64,000 bases of DNA. It comes from Bacteroidota bacterium (GTDB taxonomy: Bacteria > Bacteroidota > Bacteroidia > Chitinophagales > Chitinophagaceae). The DNA lies in the NCBI GenBank assembly GCA_016712665.1, contig JADJQP010000001.1, positions 806,001 to 870,000 of the forward strand, read 5' to 3'. The notes under the pieces were generated by a model, which made no database searches, had not been told where the DNA came from, and worked only from the letters and a program-made list of their open reading frames with translations. This document shows positions 43,762 to 53,475 of this stretch, piece after piece (within the stretch, counting starts at the first letter, position 1; each line of letters starts with the position of its first letter). A program made the position numbers and the translations under genes.

Positions 43762-45987
43762 ATGACAAAACAAATTTCATTAATACTAATATTCTTATGG
43801 ACAGCCGGTGCACAAAATTCCTTTGCACAATCAACAGAACAGAAGGACTCTATCAAACAGGTTAGCCTCAATGAGGTACTTATTTCGGGAAATAAGTTTG
43901 CTGAAAAAAGAAAAAATATTGTTCAAAAAATAGACCTCATTTCTGCAAAGGAAATGTCTGGAATGAATGCACAAAATTCGGCAGATGTACTGCTCAATAC
44001 CGGAAAGGTATTTGTGCAAAAGAGCCAACAAGGTGGCGGAAGCCCTGTTATCAGAGGGTTTGAAGCAAGCCGAATTCAGCTCAATATAGATGGCATCCGG
44101 CAAAACAATGCCATTTCGCGTACCGGTCATTTGCAAAATCTCATTTCGATAGATAATAATGCCTTGCAACAAATAGAGGTGCTAAACGGTCCGGCATCTA
44201 CCATACATGGAAGCGATGCATTGGGAGGCATTATTTTGCTAAAAACAAAGGATCCCAAGTTTGCCAAAACCCGCAATGTAGCACTCACCGGAGCTAATGC
44301 ACTGGTACGGTATGCTTCGGCAAATCAGGAGAAAACTGCAGGGGTGGGTATTACATTCGGCAATAATCATGTTGCATCGCTTACACAATTGACCTTTTCG
44401 AATTTTGATGATTTGCTTCAAGGAAAAAATGGGGTAGATTCCATACTGAATTTATGGAAGAAGACCTATGTTGTGGAGCAGATAAATGGGGTGGATTCTA
44501 TAATCAAAAATCCCGATCCATATAAGCAGGTTTCTACAGGATACAGTCAATTCGACCTCCTTCAAAAGTTTAGTTTTTTGCAAAGCAAAAACAGAAAGCA
44601 TGGCATCAATCTGCAACTTTCTAACTCAACAAATATCCCGCGCTACGACAGATTAACCGATCAGTCAAACGGCGTTTTACGAAACGCAGAGTGGTATTAC
44701 GGTCCACAATTCAGAACCTTGGCAGCGTATCAATTTGATGCCAATAAAATGAAGGGATTCTTTAATGATTTTACCATGAATCTCAATCATCAGTTTTGGG
44801 AGGAAAGTCGACATAATAGAGGATATCGAAAAACGGATGCCTTTCATCGTACCGAAAAAATTCATGTACTTGGTTATAATTTTGCAGTGCGTCACAAGGA
44901 TGAATACAATGAATTGACTATCGGAACCGATGCGCAATTTAATTTCCTCAAATCGGAAGCCTATCAGCAAAATATCAAAACAGGATTGCAAAGTAAAACT
45001 GATACCCGTTATCCGGATGGCAATAATCAAATGCATTTATTGGGATTGTTTTTTCAACATATTCTCAAATTAGATGAAGGACGAATTATTTTGAATGATG
45101 GCATTCGTGTAAGTGCTTCCACACTTCATTCAACTATTGTAGATACTTCTATTTTGTTTAAACTACCCTTCACTTCGCTAAAGCAAAATAATCAAGCGGT
45201 GACAGGCAACTTAGGTGTGGCCTATATGCCCACTGATGCATTGCGTTTGACCTTGAATCTTTCAAGTGGATTTCGTTCACCAAATTTTGATGATATGACC
45301 AAGGTATTTGAATCGGTTTCAGGCCAACGGCTCATCGTGCCGAATGAAAATTTGAAGCCTGAAATGACCAAGAATCTTGACGCAGGTTTTCGGTATAACG
45401 ATGGTACTATTGACTTGGAGGGTTACGGATTTTATACCCATTTCACCAATGCCATAGTAACTGACTTTTTTACATTTAATGGACAGGACTCGGTATTGTA
45501 TAACGGAAGCATGACAAGAGTGTATGCAAGTCAGAACAAAGCAAAGGCATTTATTTATGGAGGCGGGCTATCTGCTACATACCGGCCTACTATTCATTTT
45601 TCATTGTTTGGAAATTTGAATTATACCTATGGGCGATTTAATAGCGATACCACTTTGGTGCCGCTCGATCATATACCGCCTGTAACCGGAAAGGTGGGAC
45701 TTCGATATGATAATCGGATATGGTATGCCGAATTGATGAGTCTGTTTAATGGACAAAAAAAATTAGCAGATTACAACCCGGGTGGAGAGGATAATCTACA
45801 ATATAGTACCCCATCAGGCACTCCTTCATGGTATACCATCAATTTCAGAACCGGCTATACATTTTCGAAATACGTACAGATTCAGGTGGGAGTAGAAAAT
45901 ATTTTGGATCGAAATTATCGGTATTTTGCTTCCGGAATGAGTGCAGCCGGTCGAAATTTTGTAGTAGCTTTTCGGTTCAATTATTGA
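43762..45987 (+). CDS. TonB-dependent outer-membrane receptor
   Basis: A 741-residue receptor importing a ligand by TonB energy. Counting from the ATG at 43762, the signal peptide ends NSFAQ. The plug domain contains SADVLLNTGKVFVQKSQQGGGSPVIRGFEASR and QIEVLNGPASTIHGSDALGG; the C-terminal beta-barrel ends in RNFVVAFRFNY, with aromatic F/Y at the terminus. No CarboxypepD_reg domain or SusD neighbour occurs, arguing against a polysaccharide system; the plug sequence resembles heme or hemoglobin-type receptors. The start at 43672 would add 30 unlikely residues. Confidence 0.9.
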   Translation: MTKQISLILIFLWTAGAQNSFAQSTEQKDSIKQVSLNEVLISGNKFAEKRKNIVQKIDLISAKEMSGMNAQNSADVLLNTGKVFVQKSQQGGGSPVIRGFEASRIQLNIDGIRQNNAISRTGHLQNLISIDNNALQQIEVLNGPASTIHGSDALGGIILLKTKDPKFAKTRNVALTGANALVRYASANQEKTAGVGITFGNNHVASLTQLTFSNFDDLLQGKNGVDSILNLWKKTYVVEQINGVDSIIKNPDPYKQVSTGYSQFDLLQKFSFLQSKNRKHGINLQLSNSTNIPRYDRLTDQSNGVLRNAEWYYGPQFRTLAAYQFDANKMKGFFNDFTMNLNHQFWEESRHNRGYRKTDAFHRTEKIHVLGYNFAVRHKDEYNELTIGTDAQFNFLKSEAYQQNIKTGLQSKTDTRYPDGNNQMHLLGLFFQHILKLDEGRIILNDGIRVSASTLHSTIVDTSILFKLPFTSLKQNNQAVTGNLGVAYMPTDALRLTLNLSSGFRSPNFDDMTKVFESVSGQRLIVPNENLKPEMTKNLDAGFRYNDGTIDLEGYGFYTHFTNAIVTDFFTFNGQDSVLYNGSMTRVYASQNKAKAFIYGGGLSATYRPTIHFSLFGNLNYTYGRFNSDTTLVPLDHIPPVTGKVGLRYDNRIWYAELMSLFNGQKKLADYNPGGEDNLQYSTPSGTPSWYTINFRTGYTFSKYVQIQVGVENILDRNYRYFASGMSAAGRNFVVAFRFNY

Positions 45988-46085
45988 TAAAGAATCCCAT
46001 TTTATTCGCTTGATGGGTGCAATTGGGCACTTGTTAATGTGTCAATTCCTTGTGCGAAATATGCCCCTTTTGCTTAAATATAAAC

Positions 46086-46093
46086 TATTTTTG
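46086..46093 (+). promoter_or_regulatory. -7 box upstream of the pirin gene
   Basis: TATTTTTG, 20 bases before the TTG start of the pirin gene; fits TAnnTTTG. A TTTTG further upstream is only 13 bases away, short for -33. Confidence 0.35.
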
Positions 46094-46113
46094 TAAGATA
46101 AAGATTTTGTCCA

Positions 46114-46827
46114 TTGAAAACAGTATTGCATAAAAATTCGCAAAGAGGTTTCGCCGATCATGGTTGGCTCAAAGCTCGACATTCATTTAGTTTTGCCGGG
46201 TATTACAATCCGGAGAAAAATCATTTTGGAGTTTTGCGGGTGCTTAATGATGATATTGTGGCAGCTGGTATGGGTTTTGGATTGCATCCTCACGATAATA
46301 TGGAAATTATCACCATTCCCCTTCAAGGCACTTTAGAACATAAAGACAGTATGGGAAATACCGGTGTCATTAGTTTTGGTGAAGTACAGGTAATGAGTGC
46401 CGGAAGTGGAATATCACATAGCGAGTTTAATCACAGCAAAATACAAGAGGTTCGCTTATTGCAAATTTGGCTTTTTCCCAATAAGAAAAATGTTACACCC
46501 CGTTACGATCAAATTCAATATCAGTTGAAGGAGATGAACAATCAATGGGTTCAAATTGTATCTCCCAATCCTGATGATGAGGGAAGTTGGATCCATCAGG
46601 ACGCTTGGTTTCATTTAGGGAAATTTTCAAAAGATGCGTACAGCCAATACCAAATTCAAAAAGAAGGGAACGGCTTGTATATCTTTGTAATTAGTGGTGC
46701 TGTTGAAGTTTTTGATTTTAAACTTGAAAGCCGAGATGCATTGGGAATCTGGGAAATGGGCAAAATTCCTTTTGTAGTTTTAGAAGAATCTTTGATTTTA
46801 ATAATGGATATTCCCATGGAAATATAG
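46114..46827 (+). CDS. Pirin family protein
   Basis: A 237-residue bicupin of the pirin/YhhW family. The N-terminal cupin has the metal ligands in LHPHDNMEIITIPLQG and SHSEFNHS, typical of quercetin 2,3-dioxygenase-type pirins. Translation starts with TTG at 46114 (MKTVLHKNSQRGFADHGWLK). Reported roles in the family include quercetinase activity and redox sensing; neither is shown here. It is flanked downstream by a strong terminator. Confidence 0.9.
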   Translation: MKTVLHKNSQRGFADHGWLKARHSFSFAGYYNPEKNHFGVLRVLNDDIVAAGMGFGLHPHDNMEIITIPLQGTLEHKDSMGNTGVISFGEVQVMSAGSGISHSEFNHSKIQEVRLLQIWLFPNKKNVTPRYDQIQYQLKEMNNQWVQIVSPNPDDEGSWIHQDAWFHLGKFSKDAYSQYQIQKEGNGLYIFVISGAVEVFDFKLESRDALGIWEMGKIPFVVLEESLILIMDIPMEI

Positions 46828-46883
46828 AAAGGGAGCTGGTAACCTGACGTCCAGCCAATGTGTGTAATTTCCTAGGTAAACAT

Positions 46884-46918
46884 AAAAAAACATCAGCAAC
46901 AATTGCTGATGTTTTTTT
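46884..46918. terminator. Bidirectional intrinsic terminator
   Basis: A perfect hairpin CATCAGCAA / TTGCTGATG with a 3-base loop, flanked by A7 on the left and T7 on the right, between the pirin gene and the convergent LysM gene. It can end transcription in both directions. Confidence 0.85.
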
Positions 46919-46937
46919 ATAGTAAAGTATTGTGAGA

Positions 46938-47432
46938 TTATGCCAAGGCCGGGATTCTCAAAACCTGACCGGGATAAATTTCATCGGCATCTTTAATCAT
47001 CGGGGTATTGGCCTCAAATATTACCGGATATTTACTGCCATCCTGGTAGCATTTTTCAGCAATTTTCCAAAGACTGTCGCCTTTTTCAACGGTATGATAG
47101 GTGCTTTCTTTTTCCGCAGTTGCCGTTTCGGAAGTAATGCTCATATTATTGTCTACTTCCATTACACCTGCAATATTTCCTGCGGTTAAGGCTACTTTTT
47201 CATAATCGGCTCTAGTGGCGCATTCTCCGGTAAGTGTTAATTTTCCGGCACCGTCTAAGGTAAAGTCGAAATGGTTGATATTGAGTCCCACACTGTCAAT
47301 ATATCGTCTGACAGCATCTTTTTGATTTTGTGCTATTACATCAGGTTGTACGGCCGGATTTTCGGCTATTTCTTCATCATTGCTTTTAAAGATTTTTTTA
47401 CCTGCTTCTTTAATAAAGGAAAAGAGTCCCAT
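46938..47432 (-). CDS. BON and LysM domain protein, Kbp/YgaU-like
   Basis: A 164-residue protein with an N-terminal BON domain (about 40-100, EMVDNNM-type end after VEVDNNM) and a C-terminal LysM domain (about 113-163, YHTVEKGDSLWKIAEKCYQDG, PGQVLRIPA). This is the architecture of E. coli YgaU/Kbp, a K+-binding protein. A signal peptide is absent: the N-terminus begins MGLFSFIKEAGKKIF, so a cytoplasmic or amphipathic membrane location is likely, as for Kbp. Convergent with the pirin gene across a shared terminator. Confidence 0.9.
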   Translation of the reverse strand: MGLFSFIKEAGKKIFKSNDEEIAENPAVQPDVIAQNQKDAVRRYIDSVGLNINHFDFTLDGAGKLTLTGECATRADYEKVALTAGNIAGVMEVDNNMSITSETATAEKESTYHTVEKGDSLWKIAEKCYQDGSKYPVIFEANTPMIKDADEIYPGQVLRIPALA

Positions 47433-47515
47433 GGTTATTTTTATTTTTAGTGAACTGCAAATATATTTTGTTTTGGATAAAAACCGGAAAAAATTAAATC
47501 CCCCAGTTAAATACT

Positions 47516-48235
47516 TTATAAGCTCATATTGTCCTTGAATTTAACGGCTTGTCTGCGTGAAATTTCAATTTCCTCACCACCAGTGAGGGTCACCTTAAGC
47601 CCTCCATTAAAATGACCATCAATTTTATGAATCATTTGAAGATTGATGATATGCTTTCGATTGGCACGAAAGAAGATTTTATCGTCCAGACGCTCTTCCA
47701 AGGCGTTCAATGATTTTAAAATCAGCGGTTTGTTATTTCCAAAAAATACTTTTGCATAATTGCCTACCGATTCAAAAAGGCGGACTTCTGCTAATTTTAC
47801 AAACCAGCAGCGTTCCCCATCCTTTACAAAAACCTGATCATTCACTCCCAATCTATTTTTGTGTGCTTGGGTATCCTGATCCATTTGCTTTTTCACCTTT
47901 ACAATGGCATCATGTAACCGCTTATGGTCGATGGGTTTTAATAAGTAATCAAGTGCATTGTATTCAAATGCTTTTATTGCAAATTCATTATAGGCAGTGG
48001 TAAATACTACTTTTGGGGTGTATTCTAGCAATTCTAATAAATCAAAACCGCTTTTACCGCCGGGCATCTGTATATCCAGGAAAATAAGCTCCGGTTGCAT
48101 CAATTCGATTTTTTCTTGTGCATCCTGCACATTGACGGCTTCGTCGAGAATTTCTATTTCGGGAAATTCCTTAAGCAACTTTCGAATCTCATTGCGAGCG
48201 AGACGTTCATCATCAACAATAATTGTTTTTATCAT
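47516..48235 (-). CDS. LytTR family response regulator
   Basis: A 239-residue two-component regulator. The receiver domain contains the phosphoacceptor D54 in IFLDIQMPGG, acidic residues near 8-9 and the K in LLKPIDHKRL; the C-terminal LytTR DNA-binding domain (about 140-239, FVKLAEVRLFESVGNYAKVF, KRHIINLQMIHKIDG-like, ISRRQAVKF) binds direct repeats in target promoters. The histidine kinase gene ends 11 bases upstream, so the pair is co-transcribed. Confidence 0.94.
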   Translation of the reverse strand: MIKTIIVDDERLARNEIRKLLKEFPEIEILDEAVNVQDAQEKIELMQPELIFLDIQMPGGKSGFDLLELLEYTPKVVFTTAYNEFAIKAFEYNALDYLLKPIDHKRLHDAIVKVKKQMDQDTQAHKNRLGVNDQVFVKDGERCWFVKLAEVRLFESVGNYAKVFFGNNKPLILKSLNALEERLDDKIFFRANRKHIINLQMIHKIDGHFNGGLKVTLTGGEEIEISRRQAVKFKDNMSL

Positions 48236-48246
48236 GTGAATTTAAT

Positions 48247-49290
48247 TTAGACGGTTTTGTTTGTGATGCCGGGTAGGGTGGGTATCAAAATTAAGACTCG
48301 GGCTGTATTATTAATGGATTCAAAAGAGAACTGCGCTTTTTCACCATATATTAATTTGAGTCGTTGTTTGGTGCTATTTAACCCAAAACCAAGATTGTTT
48401 TCTTTCTTAATTTCTTGCTGGCTATTGGTATCATTTGCTATTTGTATTTCCAGCTGCTTTGCAGGATTGATGCGAGCACTGAGAAAAATATTGCCACCGG
48501 CTTCCAAACTTGAAATGCCATGTTTTATAGCATTTTCAATTAATGTTTGCAGCATCACGGTGGGAATTGGTACGGTCAATGCTGCTACATCTATATCTTT
48601 TTTAAAATCCAAACGCTCTTCAAATCGTATTTTTTCAAGCGCTAAATAGTCTTCTACCAAGGCTAGCTCATTTTCGAGGGTATCAGTCGGATCTTGTTTT
48701 GTGATGGTATTTCGAAGGATATTTGAAATTTTGGTAATGGCATTTCTGGCAAGTTCCGGGTTTTCATCTATGAGGGCTCTGATGCTGTTTAGCGAGTTGA
48801 ATATAAAATGGGGTTGCAAATTTGCCCTGATGGTTATGATTTCCAAGTCCTTTAAGGCGGATTCCATTTTTAGGGTATCAATTTGAATGCGCTTATTTTT
48901 TTCGATAAAATGCCAAGCGAAGTAGACTAAGTTCCACGATGACAATAACAAGTAAGTGGCAATAAAGGTGCTGAAATATTCTTCCTGAGTGCGGATGCCT
49001 AATGTCAAAATTAGCAGATGATAGCCAATGTAATACACGATGGTAGGTACAAAAGTGGCCAGGAGGGCCTTCTTTATCAATTGTTCAGTTTCTAATAAAA
49101 TCCATTGATGCTTTTTTAAATAGTTTCGGTACCAATGACTGATGCCAAAACCCATTAGAGAGAGCAAAATGTCGGTAAGAAATATTTTGAAGGTGAGCTC
49201 CTGCAAGATATAGGCTACATAAATATTAAATACAGCAAAGGCACTCCATCCAAATGCTTGAAAAAGAAAATATTTCGACAATTTTAGCAC
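48247..49290 (-). CDS. LytS/YehU-type sensor histidine kinase
   Basis: A 347-residue membrane kinase. Four membrane helices (about 8-30, 33-52, 75-98, 107-128) precede a His_kinase-type domain; the phosphorylated histidine is H161 in LQPHFIFNSLNSIRALID, and the ATPase domain contains LIENAIKHGISSLEAGG (N box), and GFGLNSTKQRLKLIYGE (G box). No extracellular sensor domain is evident beyond the helices. It is followed by its LytTR regulator. Confidence 0.94.
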   Translation of the reverse strand: MLKLSKYFLFQAFGWSAFAVFNIYVAYILQELTFKIFLTDILLSLMGFGISHWYRNYLKKHQWILLETEQLIKKALLATFVPTIVYYIGYHLLILTLGIRTQEEYFSTFIATYLLLSSWNLVYFAWHFIEKNKRIQIDTLKMESALKDLEIITIRANLQPHFIFNSLNSIRALIDENPELARNAITKISNILRNTITKQDPTDTLENELALVEDYLALEKIRFEERLDFKKDIDVAALTVPIPTVMLQTLIENAIKHGISSLEAGGNIFLSARINPAKQLEIQIANDTNSQQEIKKENNLGFGLNSTKQRLKLIYGEKAQFSFESINNTARVLILIPTLPGITNKTV

Positions 49291-49390
49291 CAGTCAAAGT
49301 TACTAACTTGCAAGGGAATCAGATGCAGAACTTGATAAGTGGTTTGGAATGAGTATGAGCGAATTTTCAGGTTTGCGGGTATTTTAACGC

Positions 49391-49419
49391 TTTGTTATAA
49401 CCTTGAATCAATATATTTG
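49391..49419 (+). promoter_or_regulatory. Bacteroidota promoter for the 49436 beta-barrel gene
   Basis: TTTG at 49391-49394, a 17-base spacer, and TATATTTG at 49412-49419 match the -33/-7 layout. The ATG follows 16 bases later, so the leader is short. Confidence 0.6.
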
Positions 49420-49435
49420 CGCCCAATTACATTGT

Positions 49436-50134
49436 ATGACAAAATATATTTACACGCTTTTGGTACTTTTTATGGTTGTAAAAAGCAATGCCCAAACGGG
49501 TGCCACCGAAAGCAATAAGTCAGCGTACTCCATGCCCTCTCGAGATTATGTAATGATTCAGGTTGGATATGAGGGCTGGTCCGGTGCTCCTGATAGTATA
49601 AAAATAGGTGGAATCGGAAGAGCCATCAATGCCTATTTATGTTATGATTTTCCCTTGGCAAAATCGAATTTTAGTTTTGCAGCAGGTGCCGGTGTTGGCG
49701 TGAGTAATATTTATTTAAACAATCAAATGATTCGTCTAAGCGATACCAATACGGCCATTCGATTTGTGCCTGAGGCTAATAATTACAAGAAGTACAAAAT
49801 GACCACCGCCTATGTGGAGGCCCCTTTTGAACTACGATTTTTCTCCGATAAAAATAATCGCAACAAGGGCATTAAAGCGGCCATTGGTTTAAAAGTGGGA
49901 GCCTTGATATCGTCACATACCAAAGGAAAATATACGGTAAATAATAAACCCATTATTGAAAAGGTAAGTACCAAAAGGTATTTGGAAACGATTCGATACT
50001 CAGGAACACTGCGATTGGGTTATGGTAATTTTTCAGTGTATGGACAATACAGCATCGGCAGTTTGTTTAAAGTAAACAATGGACCCGAAAATATCCGTCC
50101 TTTCCAAATTGGTATCAGTATCAACGGTATGTAA
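49436..50134 (+). CDS. Outer-membrane beta-barrel protein
   Basis: A 232-residue exported protein starting at the ATG of 49436 (an upstream ATG at 49403 gives 11 extra residues). The signal peptide (MTKYIYTLLVLFMVVKSNAQ) is followed by alternating-hydrophobic strands (FSFAAGAGVGVSNIYLN, YVEAPFELRFFSD, AAIGLKVGALISS, LRLGYGNFSVYGQYSIG) of an OMP beta-barrel similar to PorT/outer-membrane beta-barrel families. Function unknown. Confidence 0.8.
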   Translation: MTKYIYTLLVLFMVVKSNAQTGATESNKSAYSMPSRDYVMIQVGYEGWSGAPDSIKIGGIGRAINAYLCYDFPLAKSNFSFAAGAGVGVSNIYLNNQMIRLSDTNTAIRFVPEANNYKKYKMTTAYVEAPFELRFFSDKNNRNKGIKAAIGLKVGALISSHTKGKYTVNNKPIIEKVSTKRYLETIRYSGTLRLGYGNFSVYGQYSIGSLFKVNNGPENIRPFQIGISINGM

Positions 50135-50149
50135 GGAGCTGCTCTATCC

Positions 50150-50902
50150 TTACTGAATCAGTAGCTCAATTTCTTTGTGCTGATAATTTCTGACTTTTTG
50201 TTTTTCTTCAATTTCAATGGCACCGTTCTTGTTGACTCCTTTGAGGAGGCCGGCTTTCAATTCATATTTTCGCATAAACTGAATTTGCCTACCCACCTGC
50301 AGTAGGTAATTATTGTACAAAACCAAAAAGTACTCCGGTTCGCGGTTAAAGGTGTTGATATTGAAGCTCATTTTCTTTAGTAATTGTTTCAATACCTGAA
50401 TAATTTTTACCTCCTTTTGCAGTTCGTTTTTCATAGAGGTAGCATTATTCAGATAGGAAAAAGTAGATTGATTTACATTGAGACCAATACCAATTACGGC
50501 ATTGGTCCAGATAGATCCTCTGATATTATTTTCGATTAAAATGCCTGCAATCTTGTTTTTTCCTGCATATATGTCATTTGGCCACTTAATACTGACATTT
50601 GGGATATTATACTGTTGCATCAATATTTCGGTGATGGAAACACAGGTGAGGCAGTTAAGCAAGAACTGCTCCTCTATCTCAAGTGCCCTGGTATCAAGTA
50701 TTACAGAGCATAATAGGTTTTTACTTTCTTCGGCAATCCATACATTCCCATGCTGGCCTTTGCCATGAGTTTGAAAGTCGGCTTTGATTACCAGTCCATG
50801 TTCTGCCATTCCTTCATTTATCAGTCGCATGGCATAGTTGTTGGTACTATCAATTTCATTCAATTCAATAATAGTTTCACCAAATGCCGAATTTTGAATC
50901 AT
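50150..50902 (-). CDS. birA: Biotin-[acetyl-CoA-carboxylase] ligase
   Basis: A 250-residue biotin protein ligase attaching biotin to carboxyl carrier protein. The catalytic domain has IDSTNNYAM, KADFQTHGKGQHGN (the GRGRRGR-like biotinyl-AMP loop), SIKWPNDIYAGKNKIAGILIE and GIGLNVN motifs. No N-terminal helix-turn-helix is present, so it acts only as ligase and not as repressor. It is divergent from rsfS-ftsH, the usual arrangement in Bacteroidota. Confidence 0.95.
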   Translation of the reverse strand: MIQNSAFGETIIELNEIDSTNNYAMRLINEGMAEHGLVIKADFQTHGKGQHGNVWIAEESKNLLCSVILDTRALEIEEQFLLNCLTCVSITEILMQQYNIPNVSIKWPNDIYAGKNKIAGILIENNIRGSIWTNAVIGIGLNVNQSTFSYLNNATSMKNELQKEVKIIQVLKQLLKKMSFNINTFNREPEYFLVLYNNYLLQVGRQIQFMRKYELKAGLLKGVNKNGAIEIEEKQKVRNYQHKEIELLIQ

Positions 50903-50972
50903 TAGCGTTTTTTGTTTTAGCTTTGTAAATTATTTAATTATTACCACACCACAAAAAAATACTTTTTTTATA

Positions 50973-51367
50973 TTGAAAACAGTTACGGACGCCAAAGCCA
51001 AACAAAAGACCAGACTTACTACCAACAGCAAAATCATCAAAACGATTATAGCCGCTATACAAGAAAAAAAGGGTACGGAAGTAATTTCTTTGAATCTGAA
51101 GAAAATACCTGAAGCCGTTGCTGATTTTTTGTGATTTGCGAAGCCAATAATCCCAATTTGGTGAAGGCTATTGCAGATAATGTAGAAAAAAGAGTGCAGG
51201 AGAATTGTGGTGAAAAACCCTATAAGTTTGAAGGGAAGTCGGGTGAAAAATGGATATTGATTGATTATGTAGATGTAGTGGTACATTGCATGATGAGTGA
51301 TGTGCGTGGATTTTATAATCTGGAGGATTTGTGGCAGGATGCCGAGAAAAAAGAGTATGCAGATTAA
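50973..51367 (+). CDS. rsfS: Ribosome silencing factor (frameshifted)
   Basis: RsfS/YbeB (Iojap family), which binds ribosomal protein uL14 of the large subunit and blocks joining when nutrients are low. The repaired protein has about 131 residues: AAIQEKKGTEVISLNLKKIP, the conserved ADFFVICEANN, and WILIDYVDVVVHCMMSDVRGFYNLEDLW. The frame breaks in T6 at 51125-51130; one added T gives DFFVICEA. The start is a TTG at 50973. It leads into ftsH after about 50 bases. Confidence 0.9.
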
Positions 51368-51420
51368 TCCACTTGTGGTGAAGAAGAATTAAAATATACA
51401 AATAGAAATACTAGAATTAC

Positions 51421-53463
51421 ATGGAAGATAAAAATAAAAGTGATTTGTCAGGTGGAGGCCGAAACCCTAATTCGCCTATGAAGAAGGGTCCGAAATTCAA
51501 TATTTGGTGGGTATATGCTCTCTTTGCCGGGGCTTTGCTCGTGTTGAATTTTTGGGGCAAAGATTTTTCACAAAGTGCTAAAGAGCATACGTTTCAAGAC
51601 GTCAATCTCAATTATATCAGCAAGAATTTGGTGGATAGCATGGTAGTATATCCGAAGTCAGTAGAGGTTTTTCTAAAAATGGACAGCCTTCGATTGCCAA
51701 GTTACGAACCCTTATTGAAGTCATTTAAAGGAAATGAAAAAGGGCCTCATTTCACCTTTACCATCGGAAATGTAGAACAGTTCAGCAATGATATGAAGGA
51801 AGTGCAAAAAGATGTGCCCTTACAGGATAGAATTCAGGTAACCTTTGCAGATGATTCAAGAAGTGGTATTATTTCTTTTTTAATCCAGTTTATATTGCCG
51901 GTAATTTTTATCATTGGTATTTGGGTCTTATTGATGCGAAAAATGGGTGGAGGCGCCAGCGGAGGAGGACCGGGCGGTATTTTTAATATTGGTAAATCGA
52001 AAGCGCAGTTATATGACAAGGGCACCAAAGTGAATATTACGTTTAACGATGTAGCCGGATTAGATGAGGCGAAAGTGGAAGTGATGGAAATTGTTGATTT
52101 TTTGAAAAATCCCAAAAAATACACGGCTTTAGGAGGTAAAATACCCAAAGGTTGTTTGTTGGTAGGGCCTCCGGGTACGGGCAAAACCTTATTAGCCAAG
52201 GCGATGGCCGGTGAAGCACAAGTGCCTTTTTTCAGTATGAGTGGTTCCGATTTTGTGGAGATGTTTGTGGGTGTAGGGGCCAGTAGGGTAAGAGATTTGT
52301 TTAAGCAAGCTCGTGAAAAATCACCTTGTATTATTTTTATTGATGAAATAGATGCCATTGGCCGTGCACGTGGTAAAAATCAAATGATGACCAATGATGA
52401 ACGTGAAAATACCCTCAACCAAATGTTGGTAGAAATGGATGGTTTTAGTGGAGATAGTGGTATCATCGTACTTGCAGCCACCAATCGACCCGATGTATTA
52501 GATACCGCGTTGCTACGTCCGGGCCGTTTCGATCGTCAAATTTCTATTGATATTCCCGATTTAGCAGGACGCGAAGATATTTTTAAAGTGCATTTAAAGG
52601 GGTTGAAGAAAGCCGATAATTTGGATATACATAAACTTGCAGCGCAAACTCCCGGCTTTGCAGGAGCAGATATCGCTAATGTTTGTAATGAGGCGGCGCT
52701 CATTGCAGCCCGAAAAGGAAAAACGGAAGTCAATCTAGATGATTTTAATGATGCAGTAGACCGAATTGTTGGAGGTCTGGAAAAGAAGAATAAAATCATT
52801 TCTCCAGAAGAAAAGAAAGTGATTGCCTATCATGAAGCGGGTCATGCTGTATCGGGATGGTTTTTAGAGCATGCCTACCCATTGGTAAAAGTGACCATCG
52901 TACCACGTGGAGAAGCGGCCTTGGGCTATGCACAGTATTTGCCCAAAGAAAAGTACTTAACCCTACGTGAAGAGCTGGAAGATAGAATGGCCATGGCCTT
53001 AGGTGGAAGAGCTGTTGAAGATTTAGTATTTGGTAGAATTTCCACTGGCGCTCTTTCTGATTTACAACAAGTAACCAAAATGGCATATGCGATGGTAAGT
53101 GTATATGGCATGAATGATCGAATTGGGAATGTTTCCTTTTATGATCCGCAAAGTGAGGGAAGTTTTCAAAAGCCCTATTCTGAGGAAACCGGTAAAATAA
53201 TAGACAATGAGGTACGCTTGCTTTCTGAAAATGCGTATAATAGAGTTAAAAAATTATTGTCTGAAAAAATGAGTGATGTGAAAGCGATTGCAGAAGCGCT
53301 TTTAGAAAAGGAAGTACTATACAAAGACGACCTCGAACAATTGATTGGTAAACGACCATTTGATGATACCGTTTTTGACAGCCGATCCTTATTGGTAGAC
53401 AATTACGAAAAGGACGTAACGGATACACCTACTTCAGAAACTACTGTTCAATCCAATTTGTAA
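51421..53463 (+). CDS. ftsH: ATP-dependent zinc metalloprotease FtsH
   Basis: A 680-residue membrane-bound AAA+ protease degrading unfolded or unassembled membrane proteins and selected regulators. Two N-terminal helices (about 22-42 and 145-165) flank a periplasmic domain; the Walker A motif GPPGTGKT is at 249-256, Walker B FIDEIDAIGR and the second region of homology follow, and HEAGH at 471-475 holds the zinc. Length is typical. It lies between rsfS and the LUD gene on one strand, a conserved Bacteroidota order. Confidence 0.98.
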   Translation: MEDKNKSDLSGGGRNPNSPMKKGPKFNIWWVYALFAGALLVLNFWGKDFSQSAKEHTFQDVNLNYISKNLVDSMVVYPKSVEVFLKMDSLRLPSYEPLLKSFKGNEKGPHFTFTIGNVEQFSNDMKEVQKDVPLQDRIQVTFADDSRSGIISFLIQFILPVIFIIGIWVLLMRKMGGGASGGGPGGIFNIGKSKAQLYDKGTKVNITFNDVAGLDEAKVEVMEIVDFLKNPKKYTALGGKIPKGCLLVGPPGTGKTLLAKAMAGEAQVPFFSMSGSDFVEMFVGVGASRVRDLFKQAREKSPCIIFIDEIDAIGRARGKNQMMTNDERENTLNQMLVEMDGFSGDSGIIVLAATNRPDVLDTALLRPGRFDRQISIDIPDLAGREDIFKVHLKGLKKADNLDIHKLAAQTPGFAGADIANVCNEAALIAARKGKTEVNLDDFNDAVDRIVGGLEKKNKIISPEEKKVIAYHEAGHAVSGWFLEHAYPLVKVTIVPRGEAALGYAQYLPKEKYLTLREELEDRMAMALGGRAVEDLVFGRISTGALSDLQQVTKMAYAMVSVYGMNDRIGNVSFYDPQSEGSFQKPYSEETGKIIDNEVRLLSENAYNRVKKLLSEKMSDVKAIAEALLEKEVLYKDDLEQLIGKRPFDDTVFDSRSLLVDNYEKDVTDTPTSETTVQSNL

Positions 53464-53475
53464 ACCCATTTTTTT